From Amarolinea aalborgensis (GTDB lineage: Bacteria; Chloroflexota; Anaerolineae; SSC4; Amarolineaceae): a DNA stretch of 34,826 bases. The stretch covers positions 1 through 34,826 of the forward strand of contig NZ_UETR01000032.1 in assembly GCF_900491745.1 (NCBI RefSeq), read 5' to 3'. The notes under the pieces were generated by a model. That model saw only the letters and a list, made by a program, of their open reading frames with translations. It had not been told where the DNA came from and made no database searches. Both the position numbers and the translations under genes were made by a program. Within the stretch, counting starts at the first letter, position 1. Each line of letters begins with the position of its first letter. Of this stretch, positions 24,901-31,060 are shown piece by piece.

Positions 24901-24970
24901 CGATCTCAACGCCGATGGGCTGGTGGATCTGCTCGATGTGCAGATGGCCGCGCAGGGGTGGGGCGGTTGA
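21941..24970 (+). CDS. Secreted S8 (subtilisin) peptidase with C-terminal dockerin
   Basis: This exported protease of about 1009 residues begins with a signal peptide (LAVLTTVAIISLWALTQASA). The catalytic triad is intact: Asp in ADIDTGVDVFHP near 212, His in DPYAHGTSVLGILAGG near 376, Ser in FSGTSGAAPHVGGAAALL near 695; the oxyanion Asn is in VLPAGNINRG near 468. Asp-Asn-Gly-rich inserts (LDGNGNGLFDPG, DLNGNGAADPNE) between Asp and His resemble calcium-binding loops. After beta-rich domains the end (about 954-1009) is a type I dockerin with two EF-like repeats (GDLTGDGVADVVDVQRVAAR, TDLNADGLVDLLDVQMAA). The start is GTG 21941 or TTG 21950; both overlap the preceding methyltransferase stop. 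Dockerins bind cohesins, but no cohesin is visible in this window. Confidence 0.87.
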   Translation: MGTLKTLAVLTTVAIISLWALTQASAAVNRGPLLAADLQTAASLAAGQPLAPPPPSCTLTEGAACPSAVDGRLRWLRTRQVKGQLTGALANAVPLTVRFDHAPTAAELDALRQLGEISPWVEDLICQAPGCGQETGAAASRVFIIPVRVPWAAFDRLLSLPGVVQIEADSSDDLLPPLDINVAEMHATAAWAVSNTLPSGLTGAGVTIADIDTGVDVFHPLLFRADGGAFAWLDGNGNGLFDPGLDAVDLNGNGAADPNEWLGMVDGTSVPADGYPRPYDVPGTNDGVFRSDIDWLYNDANHNGQRDYGVSFGDAAPSLGERVFLVNDANGNHQLDPGESLTGLGSSKIARVFDVNGITRRRGVDLSLTGGDPYAHGTSVLGILAGGWRTVNRYTGLAPDAELLLADPYSTGNGISESLLWAQANGAQVVVHEYTHISQEYFDGSSNHERLIAEAQRQGIIQVLPAGNINRGYKHTAATVAAGAAIALPFQQPAGNDATAVDITLVWHGDPAALAATITTPAGGAGNIFTLSATANSIITSDGHSISGVRLQSSRGTARLDFHLLRSPVTTGAFTLAVTNTTSLPVALSAFVQDNRTAWLGGMEWVGPRNPAMSVIWPATADAGIVVASYSTRGFSGGLDPVTPGGLSVFSGQGPRVDGEPLLDVAAPSNYDVATALDRTQTGQWGQYRWFSGTSGAAPHVGGAAALLRQARPDLNAEQIKAALVAGARRDSFTGAQANEAFGAGKVDVAGALRQILPFAPLRATRLSGPAPTPDGVMLPGEWDAATHLHLPLAFLTNTPQRGALDLWLTASPGATDRLLVAAQISGVQSTAGETLWLWFGGGDVKSLSASAGWLDWHWANGSLALDGAQNGRGAVGQANGALIFELGMPLAPPDGDDVQLTPLHDSLLAVAFSQPFTDTFGVGRVAAGAWPADFYLGQWEKLGRLALTPAVSGDLTGDGVADVVDVQRVAARWATDSRDPGYDAVTDLNADGLVDLLDVQMAAQGWGG

Positions 24971-25017
24971 TCAGGACGTTACGAGTCAAATCCTTGTACA
25001 GAGAGCAAGGATTTTCC

Positions 25018-25072
25018 TGCCACGAATGGCACGAATTCCACGAAAGCGGACGGGACAATTCGTGTTCATTCG
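25018..25072 (+). repeat. CACGAAT-type short repeat, left arm
   Basis: CTGCCACGAATGGCACGAAT and the following CACGAA and TTCGTGTTCATTCG units are related in inverted orientation to TTCGTGAAATTCGTGGCAG at 25413-25431. The two arms bracket the tandem structured element. No gene is visible between 24971 and 25469. Confidence 0.6.
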
Positions 25073-25077
25073 CAGCT

Positions 25078-25380
25078 GCTCAGGCATCCTGCGCCGACTG
25101 CAGCCGCCGAATGAATTCGGGCCGAAGGGGCGTTCCGCCACAAGGCCGGCCTGCGCCGGCCAGCCTCGCGTCCGCGCAGGCGGACGCCCGGCGGTACGCC
25201 CATCAGGTGCGATTTCAATCGCTCGTTTGCTCAGGCATCCTGCGCCGACTGCAGCCGCCGAATGAATTCGGGCCGAAGGGGCGTTCCGCCACAAGGCCGG
25301 CCTGCGCCGGCCAGCCTCGCGTCCGCGTAGGCGGACGCCCGGCGGTACGCCCATCAGGTGCGATTTCAATCGCTCGTTTG
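25078..25380 (+). repeat. Tandem dimer of a 151-bp multi-hairpin element related to the 184-bp MITE core
   Basis: Two copies (about 25078-25228 and 25229-25380) differ by one base (C or T in the loop of one hairpin). Each runs from GCTCAGGCATCCTGCGCC to GATTTCAATCGCTCGTTTGC and aligns along its length with the interior of the 184-bp elements, but lacks their GTAACTATTC ends. The hairpins are kept while sequence changes: GGTCGGC/GCCGACC becomes GGCCGGC/GCCGGCC, and GTCCAC/GTGGAC becomes GTCCGC/GCGGAC, both compensatory. No target duplication was found. Read in several frames it gives only spurious open frames. Confidence 0.85.
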
Positions 25381-25412
25381 CGACGACGCACTGTCCGAGT
25401 GGTCGCGTTCAT

Positions 25413-25431
25413 TCGTGAAATTCGTGGCAGC
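25413..25431 (+). repeat. TTCGTGAAATTCGTGGCAG short repeat, right arm
   Basis: This is the inverted partner of the repeat at 25018-25072. The dimer element lies between the two arms, as if inserted into, or copied with, this other repeat family. Confidence 0.5.
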
Positions 25432-25469
25432 GACCGTCCTGTTTGGTTCCGGCTTGCCCGGGTTAGGCG

Positions 25470-26330
25470 TTACTTGGCCCGCATGCGGTTATTCTTTGAG
25501 TTATGCTCCAGCTCGCATAGGCCGAGGGCTTCCATGAGCGGCGGCAGGTAAACGCCAAAGCGCCCGCGCAGGCCTTTCTTCAGACCGTACCAACCACCGA
25601 TGGGGTTGTCGGGGGAGCGTCCCCAGGCCTCAACCGTTCCTTCTTTGGCGGGCTTCTGTTCGTCAGCGCCGCCCAGTTCGACCCACCCGCCGGCTTGCTT
25701 GAGCATCGCGTGCAAGTCGTCCACGCAGCGTGCGTCGTATAGAAGAACCGTGCTGCCGACGGTGCAGACGAGGACGCGCTGGCCGTCTCTCTCCTCGACA
25801 TGCATGGTGTACTCGGCCGTTCCCGGCGGCGTCTTCAGCACCCAGGGATTGGCTTTTGTGCGATCGAGTGTTGTCATCGTTAGATCCTTTCTCATCCAGA
25901 AATAGGCAGATCCCGGCGGGTAATCTTGCAACGTGCCAATGACGTAATACCCGTGCTTTTCGTAGAAGGTCCGGGCCTGAAAATCGAAGGTCGTCAGGAA
26001 GCAGCGTTTGCACCCGCGTGCGACGGCGATCGTCTCTGCGGTCTGCAGCAGCGAGGCCCCCAGGCCGCGGCCGCGCCAGGTCTCCGGCAAGAAGAAGTGC
26101 TCAATGTCCAGCCATTCCCAATAGGTGCTGGCCGCCAGGCCGCCAATGATGTTGCCTGCCTCGTCCTTGACGATCAAGTTCAACGGTGTGATGGCGCCGG
26201 GCTGGCGGATGGCGCGATGATGAGCGGACTCGCGATTGTTAAATTCCCGGATTTGGGTGCGCAGGAACTCGGAGAATTCCTTCTCTTCACTCTCCGATAG
26301 GGTTGTCCCGGGCGCCATCATACGTTTCAC
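25470..26330 (-). CDS. GNAT acetyltransferase fused to a DUF6855-like domain
   Basis: Residues 1-152 form a GNAT domain: NLIVKDEAGNIIGGLAAST, LPETWRGRGLGASLLQTAET with the acetyl-CoA loop WRGRGLG, CFLTTFDFQARTFYEKHGY. Its natural end is YFWMRKDL. One codon later a second module starts at Met (25877): TLDRTKANPWVLKTPPGTAE, VLVCTVGSTVLLYDARC, ADEQKPAKEGTVEAWGRSPD and GWYGLKKGLRGRFGVYLPPL, which I recognise as DUF6855-like, of unknown function. The internal ATG has its own AAAGGA seven bases upstream, so the second module may also be made alone (25470-25877). The GTG start at 26330 overlaps the stop of the small gene upstream (GTGA), indicating a translationally coupled operon with it and the PIN gene. 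Confidence 0.82.
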   Translation of the reverse strand: MKRMMAPGTTLSESEEKEFSEFLRTQIREFNNRESAHHRAIRQPGAITPLNLIVKDEAGNIIGGLAASTYWEWLDIEHFFLPETWRGRGLGASLLQTAETIAVARGCKRCFLTTFDFQARTFYEKHGYYVIGTLQDYPPGSAYFWMRKDLTMTTLDRTKANPWVLKTPPGTAEYTMHVEERDGQRVLVCTVGSTVLLYDARCVDDLHAMLKQAGGWVELGGADEQKPAKEGTVEAWGRSPDNPIGGWYGLKKGLRGRFGVYLPPLMEALGLCELEHNSKNNRMRAK

Positions 26331-26557
26331 CCACGCCGTGGCTGAGCATCAATCTGAATTCGACTTTGCTTGATTTCTGCCATCATGTCATCCAAAGTCA
26401 TATCCCTGAACAACTCGTCGCGCTCGGCCGTGTAGTCGCCATAGCCTACGGTAAACTGCCCGACAAAGCGCATCGTGTCGACCAAGCCAATCTCCCTACA
26501 TAGGACACGAATCGCAGTCTGTGTCACCTCAGCTAGTGGTTTTGTTTGCACTACCAT
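26327..26557 (-). CDS. Small PIN-associated protein (antitoxin-like, uncharacterised)
   Basis: This 76-residue protein reads KPLAEVTQTAIRVLCREIGL, then DTMRFVGQFTVGYGDYTAER and MTLDDMMAEIKQ. I recall similar small proteins beside PIN-domain genes in cyanobacteria and other bacteria, but know of no characterised function. The overlap with the PIN gene (ATGGTAG, 7 bases) points to a two-protein unit. If it is an antitoxin, the order is reversed relative to most vapBC loci, with the nuclease first. The protein is predicted helical, with no clear DNA-binding fold. Its stop overlaps the next GTG start. Confidence 0.7.
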   Translation of the reverse strand: MVVQTKPLAEVTQTAIRVLCREIGLVDTMRFVGQFTVGYGDYTAERDELFRDMTLDDMMAEIKQSRIQIDAQPRRG

Positions 26558-26994
26558 CGTTCAAGTTCTCCTATCAACTCAACCGGGGATACCACTTTCG
26601 TACCCAACCGCTTGATCGTTCTGGCACGTTTTAGAAAACGGTCGTCGCAAGTGCACAGGTAATCCGCGTGACCTACCTCGGCCGAGGCTAGATGCAGCGC
26701 ATCCAGCGGTTTGAAACCCAGACGGTTCAACTCTTTGGCGCGTTCCTCGACATCAGGCTCCAAGACTACAAATGATGTGGCCTTCGCCAGAGCCTCCAGA
26801 GCGTACTGTTGCCGCGTGAGATTCGGATTCCGTTTTATCTCGAACATCAACGCTTCAGAGGACAGCAACTCGACACTCTCCGTGTCACACAAGGCCAGAA
26901 GACCCAAGACGGCTTCAGATTCGAGCAAGATACGGAGTTGGCTCTTATTGTCGAGCGGCCGCTGTAGGCTACAGGTGTCGAGGTAGATCTTCAT
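26551..26994 (-). CDS. PIN-domain nuclease (VapC-like)
   Basis: This 147-residue protein opens MKIYLDTCSLQRPLDN, with the first PIN acidic residue Asp in YLDTCS. It continues EALMFEIKRNPN (second acidic position) and LGFKPLDALHLASAEVGHAD then YLCTCDDRFLKRA, which contains the DALHLA and CDDRFL acidic motifs. It has all features of a Mg-dependent single-strand RNase of the VapC superfamily. Expected action is cleavage of a specific RNA, usually held in check by a partner; the overlapping 76-residue protein is the candidate. A TATACT -10-like box lies just upstream, without a clear -35. Confidence 0.87.
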   Translation of the reverse strand: MKIYLDTCSLQRPLDNKSQLRILLESEAVLGLLALCDTESVELLSSEALMFEIKRNPNLTRQQYALEALAKATSFVVLEPDVEERAKELNRLGFKPLDALHLASAEVGHADYLCTCDDRFLKRARTIKRLGTKVVSPVELIGELERW

Positions 26995-27136
26995 GTTCGG
27001 AGTATATCATGGGTTGAGGGGAAAGGAAAGTCGTTTTCATGGTATGCTCCAGCCTGAAACGACATGCGGGTTATGCGGCGGCATAGGCGATGACATGGCT
27101 GCTGCCCTTCAAAACGGTCGCGCCGCCGCATGACCC

Positions 27137-27159
27137 GGCGCCAGCAACTTGCTGGCGCC
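27137..27159. repeat. Perfect 11-bp-arm palindrome
   Basis: GGCGCCAGCAA-C-TTGCTGGCGCC lies in the 224-base gap between the PIN gene and the NTF2-like gene. There is no T-run on either side, so an intrinsic terminator is not clearly indicated; it may still be a stabilising 3' hairpin of the NTF2-like transcript. The rest of the gap shows nothing recognisable. Confidence 0.55.
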
Positions 27160-27218
27160 GCTTGGCCAGATACGAGCAAGCCGCTACCCTGGTATGAATG
27201 TGGGTGGGTAAGCCGCGG

Positions 27219-27620
27219 CTAAAAACCGTAGGCGGTAGCGTCGTCGAGACCGATGTAATCCACGACTTTCTCGTCGCGCAACGTCCAGATGTGCACCAGG
27301 AGGACGGCAAACGGTTTGCCGGTCTGTCTCACGACGCCGTTCCAATGGATGAGCACCACCACTTTGCTGTCCTGGGCGATCATTTCATAGGGGTTGAATC
27401 CCTGGATTTCGACGGCTTCGTTGATCCCTTGGAAGAAGCCAACAATCTCCGCATGGCCGCGGCAGGGTTTACCCCATTGACCTGGGAAATGACCTTGTCC
27501 ATACTGGTTCACCCAGGTGGCGTCTGGATCAACAAAAGAGAGCACGGCGGCGACATCGCCGCGGCCAAAGGCCTCATAGAGCTTCTGAATGACGAGCACA
27601 TGCTGGTCTGTGGTTGACAT
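27219..27620 (-). CDS. NTF2-like / SnoaL-type ketosteroid isomerase-like protein
   Basis: This 133-residue protein of the cone-shaped NTF2-like superfamily reads LVIQKLYEAFGRGDVAAVLS, FVDPDATWVNQYGQGHFPGQ, CRGHAEIVGFFQGINEAVEI, VVVLIHWNGVVRQTGKPFAV and HIWTLRDEKVVDYIGLDD. The arrangement of an early helix with an Asp-Ala-Val motif and late strands ending in a D-x-K-V turn is typical of SnoaL-like proteins. The cavity may bind or isomerise a small hydrophobic compound; no specific substrate is evident. ATG 27620 is chosen because the family starts here and GGAGA lies upstream; the frame extends further but has no ribosome-binding site. Confidence 0.85.
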   Translation of the reverse strand: MSTTDQHVLVIQKLYEAFGRGDVAAVLSFVDPDATWVNQYGQGHFPGQWGKPCRGHAEIVGFFQGINEAVEIQGFNPYEMIAQDSKVVVLIHWNGVVRQTGKPFAVLLVHIWTLRDEKVVDYIGLDDATAYGF

Positions 27621-27761
27621 AAAAGTAATTCTCCTGATCTGAACTGAATTATCCCTTCGCAGGGCTGCCGAAAGCGGCAGTTCCATTTTGCTCCCCTGCG
27701 CGTGTCATGTCCAGACCAAGACGTGCTCATTCTTTGTTCAGATGTCAATGGCCAGGCTGGC

Positions 27762-30263
27762 TCACGCCTCCGCCGGCGCGTCTTCCCCCCAGACGCGGGC
27801 CAGGGCCGCCTGGATCTTGCGCTCGAAGCGCGCGATCAGTTCGCGGTTGGCCGCGACCAGCGCCTGCTCGGCTTCGATCTCGGCGACAATGGCTTGCTGG
27901 GTGGCGAGAGGCGGGAGGGGAATCGTGTAAGCCTCGATAACTGCCGTGGGAACGCGCTGTAGCCCGCCAGTGCCCGTCATCTTCGGCACGGCCGATGCCT
28001 TAAAGGCGGGAGTTGCAACAAATAGGAATACCCATTCTGAGAGAACGCTTCCTGTTGGACGCAAGACGTGAAGCTCGCTTGAACCAAATCCAATACCGTT
28101 CACCAAATTGCGCGCCACTCCAGCCTTCCCGTTTTCGAAGCATGGCGTAACCTTGGCGATAAGCACATCACCATCTCGAAAATAGGAGTAGGTGGAAGTC
28201 ACTTCATCCAAGCGCCTCGTCTGTTTTGCGTCAAGTGGCATGGCGTTCGTTGAGACATCCGACATCGGGACGAACGATACCTGCGTAGAACCAGGCAGAT
28301 CGCTAAGCTCCGATTTCTTTGGGTTCACGATGCAGGCTTTGCGCACCTCCACCATCGGCCAGTCGGGGCGGATGGGGATGTGGGGGCGGTAGTTATCGAG
28401 GACGGCGCGGGCGCCGTTGATGACTTTCTGGTAGCTCTCGATCTCTGCCACGATCTCCCGCTGGACGTCAAGTGGCGGCAGGGGAATTTGGAACTGAGCG
28501 AGGTCTTCTGGCTTCATGCCTACGTTCGCTGCTCCGCGCATCAGCGCGGCGATATCGGCTCTTTTTAGATCGAGGGCATGGTAGAGAAACTTCACATCAA
28601 GTTCAGATTCGTCTTTGGGTTGTAAAGCGACCAACAGGTTTGCCAGTGCAAACTTGCCACTGGCGAAGTGAATACGGTGCAGCGCAGCCTTGCCGTGTCC
28701 AAGGGAAGAAATCAGAGGCACGCATACAGCCGGACTTTCAAACTGATATTCCGCCGAAGTCTTGGGTTCCGCGGCAGTCAGAATTAGTGGGTAAGGCCCA
28801 GGTGGTGTCGTTGTGCTGGAAGAAGCGCCCTTCGTGATTCTGCAAACATCTGCGATCTTAACCAAACGCTTGTCGCCATTCACGACGGCGGGCCGATAAC
28901 GACTCCCTGTCAGATTACAGTCGTTGGCCAGAATCTCCTCACGTGATGCAAGCCATGAGCACCGCGACAGTTCCCTGCCCTCGTAGTAAGCACAGTAGTC
29001 CCGCAAAACATCGGGTAGGTCGTTGAATTCGCTCGCAGTCCTCTTTACGCCGAGGCTAACGCCTATGTGCTTCACTTCGGAGAAAAGAATGTTGGGCTTG
29101 CGTTTGGCCGTCACTCGGTCGAGCACTAAAATTGATGTTTTCACGCCCGTATACGGCATGAACACCCCGGACGGAAGCGAAATGACGCCGATGAGGAAGC
29201 CATTCACGAGCGTCTCGCGCAGTTGTTTGTAGGCAGTTCCAGACTGGAAGATGATCCCCTCGGGCACGATGATGGCGGCGCGGCCGGTGGGCGTCAGGTG
29301 CTCGGCCATGTAGTCCACGAAGAGCACCTCGCTGCGCTTGGACTGCACCGAGAAGCGGTTGTGCGGCTTGATGCCCCCCTTCGGCGACATGAAGGGCGGG
29401 TTGGCGAGGATCACGTCGGCGTATTCGTTCCAGCGCTCCTGGCTGGTCAGCGTGTCGTACTCGTAGATGTGCGGGTCAGCGAAGCCGTGCAGATACAGGT
29501 TCACCAGCGACAGCCGCACCATGTCGGGCGAGATGTCATAGCCGCGGAAGTTCTGCGCCAGGCGGCCCTTTTCGTCGGGCGTGAGGGAAGAGACGAACAT
29601 GGATGGACTGGATTCAGAGGATTTTTGGTTATCATCCTGTCCACCCTGTTTATCCATGTTTATTCTATTGGCAGCCAAAATATGCTTGTACGCCGAAATC
29701 AGGAACCCCGCGGTGCCGCAGGCCGGGTCGAGCACGGTTTCGGTCTTCTGCGGATCCACGACGGCGACCATGAAGTCAATGATGTGGCGCGGGGTGCGGA
29801 ACTGGCCTGCGTCCCCCTGCGAGCCGAGCACCGACAGCAGATACTCGAAGGCGTCGCCCAGCCGCTCGGAGTGGTCGTAGCTGAACTCGTCAATGACTTT
29901 GAGGAACATCTTCAGCGTTTCGGGATCGCGGTAGGGCAGGTAGGCGTTCTTGAAGATGTTGCGGAACAGGAGCGGGATGCCGGGGTTCTCCGGCATCTTG
30001 GCGATCGCCTCGGCGTAGAGGTTCAGCGTCTCGAAGCCGCCCAGGCCAGAATGCATCAGCCTGGCCCAGCCGTAGCGCGCGAACTCACCGGCGAAGAACT
30101 TGCGCACCCCGCCGAACTCCTCGCTCTCGGCGTCCATGTCATCCATGAACTTGTAGATCAGCGCGATGGTGATCTGCTCGACCTGGCTCTTGGGGTCGGG
30201 CACCTTGCCCACGAGGATGTCGCGGGCGGTGTCAATGCGGCGCTTGGTGTCGGTGTCTAGCAT
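27762..30263 (-). CDS. Type I restriction-modification fusion protein, HsdM-HsdS
   Basis: This 833-residue fusion joins the methylase and specificity subunits. The N-terminal HsdM helical domain (about 1-150: KSQVEQITIALIYKFMDDMD) is followed by the N6-adenine methylase: DPACGTAGFLISAYKHIL near 177 (SAM motif I) and ILANPPFMSPKGG near 284 (catalytic NPPF). From about 470 it is HsdS-like, with two target-recognition domains. Each ends in a conserved region (QIPLPPLDVQREIVAEIESY, then IPLPPLATQQAIVAEIEAEQ) followed by a helix, the usual pair in HsdS. It should methylate adenine in a bipartite DNA site and partner HsdR from the upstream gene. A 63-bp palindromic element is inserted in frame at about residues 202-223, between motif I and the next core block. 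The start codon and AGGA site lie inside a copy of the same repeat. Confidence 0.9.
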   Translation of the reverse strand: MLDTDTKRRIDTARDILVGKVPDPKSQVEQITIALIYKFMDDMDAESEEFGGVRKFFAGEFARYGWARLMHSGLGGFETLNLYAEAIAKMPENPGIPLLFRNIFKNAYLPYRDPETLKMFLKVIDEFSYDHSERLGDAFEYLLSVLGSQGDAGQFRTPRHIIDFMVAVVDPQKTETVLDPACGTAGFLISAYKHILAANRINMDKQGGQDDNQKSSESSPSMFVSSLTPDEKGRLAQNFRGYDISPDMVRLSLVNLYLHGFADPHIYEYDTLTSQERWNEYADVILANPPFMSPKGGIKPHNRFSVQSKRSEVLFVDYMAEHLTPTGRAAIIVPEGIIFQSGTAYKQLRETLVNGFLIGVISLPSGVFMPYTGVKTSILVLDRVTAKRKPNILFSEVKHIGVSLGVKRTASEFNDLPDVLRDYCAYYEGRELSRCSWLASREEILANDCNLTGSRYRPAVVNGDKRLVKIADVCRITKGASSSTTTPPGPYPLILTAAEPKTSAEYQFESPAVCVPLISSLGHGKAALHRIHFASGKFALANLLVALQPKDESELDVKFLYHALDLKRADIAALMRGAANVGMKPEDLAQFQIPLPPLDVQREIVAEIESYQKVINGARAVLDNYRPHIPIRPDWPMVEVRKACIVNPKKSELSDLPGSTQVSFVPMSDVSTNAMPLDAKQTRRLDEVTSTYSYFRDGDVLIAKVTPCFENGKAGVARNLVNGIGFGSSELHVLRPTGSVLSEWVFLFVATPAFKASAVPKMTGTGGLQRVPTAVIEAYTIPLPPLATQQAIVAEIEAEQALVAANRELIARFERKIQAALARVWGEDAPAEA
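29597..29659 (-). repeat. 63-bp palindromic repeat inserted in frame inside hsdM
   Basis: On the minus strand this reads ACATGGATAAACAGGGTGG at one end and TCCAGTCCATCCATGT at the other, like the units of the 30281-30638 array, with the same ACATGGAT/ATCCATGT termini. Its length, 63 bp, is a multiple of three. It encodes about 21 hydrophilic residues (NMDKQGGQDDNQKSSESS, then PSMFV) that interrupt otherwise normal HsdM sequence (HILAANRI and SSLTPDEKGRLAQNFRGYD). Confidence 0.85.
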
Positions 30264-30280
30264 GGATGGTCCTGATTTTT

Positions 30281-30638
30281 ACATGGATGGACAGGATACA
30301 CAGGATGAAAGACAAGAATAGAATGTCTTGTTCATCCATGTTTTTACATGGATGGACAGGATACACAGGATGAAAAACAAGAATAGAATATCTTGTTCAT
30401 CTTGTTCATCCATGTTTTTACATGGATGGACAGGATACACAGGATGAAAAACAAGAATAGAATATCTTGTTCATCTTGTTCATCCATGTTTTTACATGGA
30501 TGGACAGGATACACAGGATGAAAAACAAGAATAGAATATCTTGTTCATCTTGTTCATCCATGTTTTTACATGGATGAACAGGATACACAGGATGAAAGAC
30601 AAGAAATAAAACATCCTGTACATCCTGTTTATCCATGT
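30281..30638 (+). repeat. Five-unit array of a palindromic 65-74-bp repeat
   Basis: Units start at 30281 (65 bp), 30346, 30420 and 30494 (74 bp each, nearly identical) and 30568 (71 bp, more divergent). Each begins ACATGGATGGACAGGATAC and ends CATCCATGT, so each unit is itself an imperfect inverted repeat able to fold on itself; T-rich spacers join the units. A partial end (CATGGATGGTCCTGA, 30261-30275) overlaps the hsdMS start, and the last unit overlaps the stop of the GxxExxY gene. There are no unique spacers, so this is not a CRISPR. Confidence 0.9.
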
Positions 30639-31060
30639 TGATATTCCTTCTGCCGCGTGAAGCGTTTGTACTCGAGGCGGGGGTTGCCGAAGTTAATAAG
30701 CAGTCCGACCTCGATGCCGGTGGCGTTCAGGTAGTTGATGACCTGCGCTTGATGTTCAGGGGCAATGGCTTTGACCGCTTTCAATTCAACAATGACTTTG
30801 CCCTCGACAAGGATGTCGGCGAAAAAATCCTCCACGGACTGTCCTCGGAAAATCACCTTGATCGGATGCTGAGCGATGACCGACAAACCTTTCTGCCTCA
30901 GCGCCACCAGAAGAGCTTTTTCGTACACCGACTCCAAAAAGCCCGCACCCAATTCATTGATCACTTCAAAAGCACAGCCGATGACAGCCTTGGTAATCTC
31001 TTCGTGCTTCAGCCGCGGCTCCTGCGAGCCTGACGAATCCTGTATATCCTGTATATCCAT
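30629..31060 (-). CDS. GxxExxY-family (PD-(D/E)XK nuclease-like) protein
   Basis: This 143-residue protein of the GxxExxY family reads ITKAVIGCAFEVINELGAGF then LESVYEKAL, containing the name-giving motif. Next comes EDFFADILVEGKVIVELKAV, where the Asp and the E-x-K (ELK) match a PD-(D/E)XK nuclease core. The end is NYLNATGIEVGLLINFGNPR then LEYKRF. Biochemical function is unknown. The N-terminal MDIQDIQDSSGSQ is encoded by a copy of the intergenic repeat (31037-31062), and the last residues plus stop (CATGGATAA) by the array. I use ATG 31060; a TTG at 31069 overlapping the hsdR stop is possible. No clear ribosome-binding site is present, so translational coupling to hsdR is likely. Confidence 0.87.
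   Translation of the reverse strand: MDIQDIQDSSGSQEPRLKHEEITKAVIGCAFEVINELGAGFLESVYEKALLVALRQKGLSVIAQHPIKVIFRGQSVEDFFADILVEGKVIVELKAVKAIAPEHQAQVINYLNATGIEVGLLINFGNPRLEYKRFTRQKEYQHG

Noticed and set aside
25078..25380. A third full-length MITE
   Set aside because: It lacks the GTAACTATTC terminal repeats and no 8-bp target duplication was found; only the core is shared.
27137..27159. Intrinsic terminator
   Set aside because: The palindrome is strong but has no T-run on either strand, so it is listed only as an inverted repeat.
29223..30260. 345-residue plus-strand ORF, and the long plus-strand frame at 31219-32886
   Set aside because: Both are antisense shadows of the hsdMS and hsdR genes, with no family features of their own.
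30418..30636. Small protein of 72 residues encoded by the array on the minus strand
   Set aside because: It is a translation of tandem repeat units (MNKMNKIF, CVSCPSM-like periodic sequence) with no independent coding support.
30281..30638. CRISPR array
   Set aside because: Units are 65-74 bp, nearly identical along their whole length and individually palindromic, with only T-rich joins. There are no unique spacers and no cas genes.
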